A stretch of 8,232 nt of DNA from an uncultured Collinsella sp. (GTDB taxonomy: Bacteria > Actinomycetota > Coriobacteriia > Coriobacteriales > Coriobacteriaceae), in contig USKL01000054.1 of NCBI GenBank assembly GCA_900555225.1, positions 1 through 8,232 on the forward strand, written 5' to 3'. Positions 6,121 through 8,232 of the stretch are shown in pieces (position 1 is the stretch's first letter; each line of letters starts with the position of its first letter). The position numbers were made by a program, and so were the translations under genes. The notes under the pieces were generated by a model. That model ran no database searches. It was not told where the DNA came from and saw nothing but the letters and a program-made list of their open reading frames with translations.

Positions 6121-8232
6121 ATGACACCTCTCGCAAAACGTCTCCCGCGCGAGCTGCGCCGCAATATCGGCAAGTACCTGGGCATCTTTTTGCTTATGTG
6201 CGGAAGCATCGCCCTTACCTCGGGCTTTTTGCTCGCGGCGCATTCCATCGGTTGCCTTATCGACGACATGCGCGACGACTACACGATTGAGGACGGCCGC
6301 GTGACCACCTCCTTCGAGGCCACCGACGATCAACTCAAGGCCGCCGAGGATGCAGCCGGCGACGTCGGCGGCGTCACGCTCTACAAGAATTTCTCCATCG
6401 ACGCCATCATCAAAAAGGCCGCTGGCGACGATGGCACCAAGCGCACGCTGCGCACCTATGCGCACCGCAGCAAGGTCGATATCGCGTCCTACTGTGAGGG
6501 CAAGGAACCCAAGGCGGATGACGAGGTGGCCATCGACCGTGTCTTTGCCACCAACAACGACCTCGCCGTGGGCAATAAGGTTGAGCTTGAGGGCCGCACC
6601 TACATCATCTGCGGCATCATGACCCAGCCCGATAGCCAGGCGCTGTTCCTCAACAATTCGGACTTTACGGTGAACACCATCACCTATGGCGTGGCCGAGG
6701 TCACCGACGCCGGCTTTGCCGCGCTCGAGGATGCCGGTGGCGCACCCGCCTACACCTACTCCTTCACCTTTACCGATCGCGACCTCCCCACCGCGGACCG
6801 CATCGACGCCGAGCAAGATATGGTCGAGGCACTGACCGACGCCGATGCGCGCGTGGACGATCTGATCGACGCCGATTCCAATCAGGGCATTGGCTATGCG
6901 CGCGACGATGTGGACGGCGACTCCATGATGTGGACGACGCTGCTCGATATCATCATCGTGATCATGGCGTTTGTCTTTGTGGTCCTTACCGACGCTACCA
7001 TCGAGGAGGAGAGCGCCATCATCGGCACGCTGCTCGCCAGCGGCTATCGCCGTCGCGAGATCGTGCTGCACTACCTTGCGCTTCCCGCCATCGTGGGCGT
7101 GATCGCGGCGCTTTTGGGCACTGCGCTCGGCGTTGTGTTCTTTACCGAGCCCATGCGCAGCCTCTATTACGGTTCGTACAGCCTGCCGCCCTTCCAGGTG
7201 TACTGGAGCTGGGAGATCTTTGTGAAGTGCGCCGTGGTTCCCGCCGCCGCGCTCATCCTCATCACGCTGGTGGGCCTGCTTCGCAAGATGGGCAAGACGC
7301 CGTTGCAGTTCCTTCGTCACGAGGCGAGCGGCAAATCGGGCACCAAGCGCGGCTTGCAGCTGCCGGAGCGCATGGGTTTTGTTTCCCGCTTCCGCCTGCG
7401 TATCTTCCTGCGCAACCTGGGCAACTTCGCCACGCTCTTCGTGGGCATTGCGTTTGCCTCGCTGCTGCTGCTCTTTGGCCTGGCGATCCTGCCCACGATG
7501 ACGCACTATGCGGACAACCTCGAGACGAGCCTGGTCGCTGAGCACCAGTACACGCTCAAGGAGCCGCTGGAGCTCGAGGGCACCGCCGAGGAGCGCGAGC
7601 AGTGGTCGGCACTCGAGCGCTTGCAGTCGGTTGACGGCGCGCTGCTAACCGCTGCCCAGGATGCCGATGACGAGCTCGACGACGCGGCCGATGCGACGCA
7701 GGCAGCAGCCGATGCCGCGACCGCATCTCCGTCTGCCGAGAGCCTGGCCGCGGCGCAGGACGCGCTTGCCAAGGTCCAGGACAAGAAGGATGCGCTTTAT
7801 GCGCGCCTCGATGACCTTGCCGATGCCCTCGGCTGCAACCGCGACGAGGCTATCGACCTGATTGACAAGGCCTCTAAGATCGACACTGACAACGATGATA
7901 TCCACCCGGTCAACACGACCGACAACGGCGCGGGCGCAATCGCACAGGCCGAGAAATATGCCGTTTGCCAGCTGCAATACGACCGCGGCGATGGAAATGG
8001 GCAGGAGACGATTTCCGTCTACGGCATCTCGCCCGATTCGCGCTATTGGAAAGACCTCAACGTTGGCGATGGGCGCGTCGTCTTTGGCGGCGGCCTGCTC
8101 GACAAGTTTGGCTGGAGCGAGGGTCAGAAGGTCACGCTCATCGACAAGTACGAGGGGGAGCATTATTCCCTTGAGTACGCGGGCAAGGACTGTGCCTGGG
8201 GCTCCAAGTCGGACATGAATATCTATATGAGT
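6121..8232 (+). CDS. Large FtsX-like/MacB-type ABC permease (3' end off the window)
   Basis: The frame is open from ATG at 6121 to the right edge, giving 704 residues with the end missing. A first helix (about 18-41) is followed by a MacB-type extracytoplasmic core (about 45-265). An FtsX domain with three helices comes next (about 272-291, 318-342, 367-387), holding the typical ESAIIGTLLASGYRRREIVLHYLALP stretch in two parts (298-309 and 310-323). A further helix (about 435-457) opens a second extracytoplasmic region from about 460 onward. This is the layout of a duplicated FtsX permease, so a second FtsX helix set probably lies beyond the edge. Residues about 485-590 are rich in Ala, Asp and Glu and look coiled-coil. 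A modest AGGCGG (6111-6116) precedes the ATG, and coupling to the ATPase gene is likely. Possible roles are lipoprotein, peptide or envelope handling; the substrate is not visible. Confidence 0.92.
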   Translation, partial: MTPLAKRLPRELRRNIGKYLGIFLLMCGSIALTSGFLLAAHSIGCLIDDMRDDYTIEDGRVTTSFEATDDQLKAAEDAAGDVGGVTLYKNFSIDAIIKKAAGDDGTKRTLRTYAHRSKVDIASYCEGKEPKADDEVAIDRVFATNNDLAVGNKVELEGRTYIICGIMTQPDSQALFLNNSDFTVNTITYGVAEVTDAGFAALEDAGGAPAYTYSFTFTDRDLPTADRIDAEQDMVEALTDADARVDDLIDADSNQGIGYARDDVDGDSMMWTTLLDIIIVIMAFVFVVLTDATIEEESAIIGTLLASGYRRREIVLHYLALPAIVGVIAALLGTALGVVFFTEPMRSLYYGSYSLPPFQVYWSWEIFVKCAVVPAAALILITLVGLLRKMGKTPLQFLRHEASGKSGTKRGLQLPERMGFVSRFRLRIFLRNLGNFATLFVGIAFASLLLLFGLAILPTMTHYADNLETSLVAEHQYTLKEPLELEGTAEEREQWSALERLQSVDGALLTAAQDADDELDDAADATQAAADAATASPSAESLAAAQDALAKVQDKKDALYARLDDLADALGCNRDEAIDLIDKASKIDTDNDDIHPVNTTDNGAGAIAQAEKYAVCQLQYDRGDGNGQETISVYGISPDSRYWKDLNVGDGRVVFGGGLLDKFGWSEGQKVTLIDKYEGEHYSLEYAGKDCAWGSKSDMNIYMS

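Noticed and set aside
5971..7545. 524-codon open frame on the minus strand
   Set aside because: It lies antisense to the ATPase end and the FtsX permease, both with clear family motifs. Its own translation is Arg/Gly/His-rich without domains, the usual mirror of GC-rich codon bias.

Overview
The window is about 8.2 kb of GC-rich, gene-dense bacterial DNA. Protein style, codon use, a likely leaderless start and repeats built on GGGGACAG-type cores suggest an actinobacterium of the Coriobacteriia, possibly Collinsella. This placement is an inference, because no marker gene is present. The genes encode a two-component regulatory system and two different ABC transporters. No tRNA, rRNA, CRISPR array, transposase or phage gene was seen.

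Positions 1-1559 (minus strand) hold a sensor histidine kinase of the HisKA_3/DesK-LnrJ type, followed with a 4-base ATGA overlap by a NarL/FixJ-type response regulator. The regulator's C-terminal part lies beyond the left edge. Positions 1560-1756 are a divergent control region. It holds a TACAAT box placed so that the kinase mRNA would begin at its ATG, a GTGA-N6-TCAC dyad, and a possible extended -10 for the rightward genes.

Positions 1757-5084 (plus strand) are a tight three-gene operon: a DrrA/NatA-like ATPase and two related ABC-2 permeases with large external loops. A two-component system next to an ATPase and two permeases resembles the Bacillus LnrJK-LnrLMN (YfiJK-YfiLMN) drug and lipopeptide resistance layout. 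The likely role is therefore sensing and export of an amphiphilic compound, with the substrate unknown.

Positions 5085-5398 carry no gene. They contain a dense cluster of short direct and inverted repeats able to form several hairpins, then an AT-richer promoter zone. Positions 5399-8232 hold a second operon: a MacB/LolD-type ATPase and a large FtsX-like permease that runs off the right edge. This permease has an unusual Ala/Asp-rich coiled-coil stretch in its second extracytoplasmic region.

Every gene belongs to a recognisable family. The least ordinary parts are the intergenic repeat block, the divergent control region and the coiled-coil insertion in the large permease.
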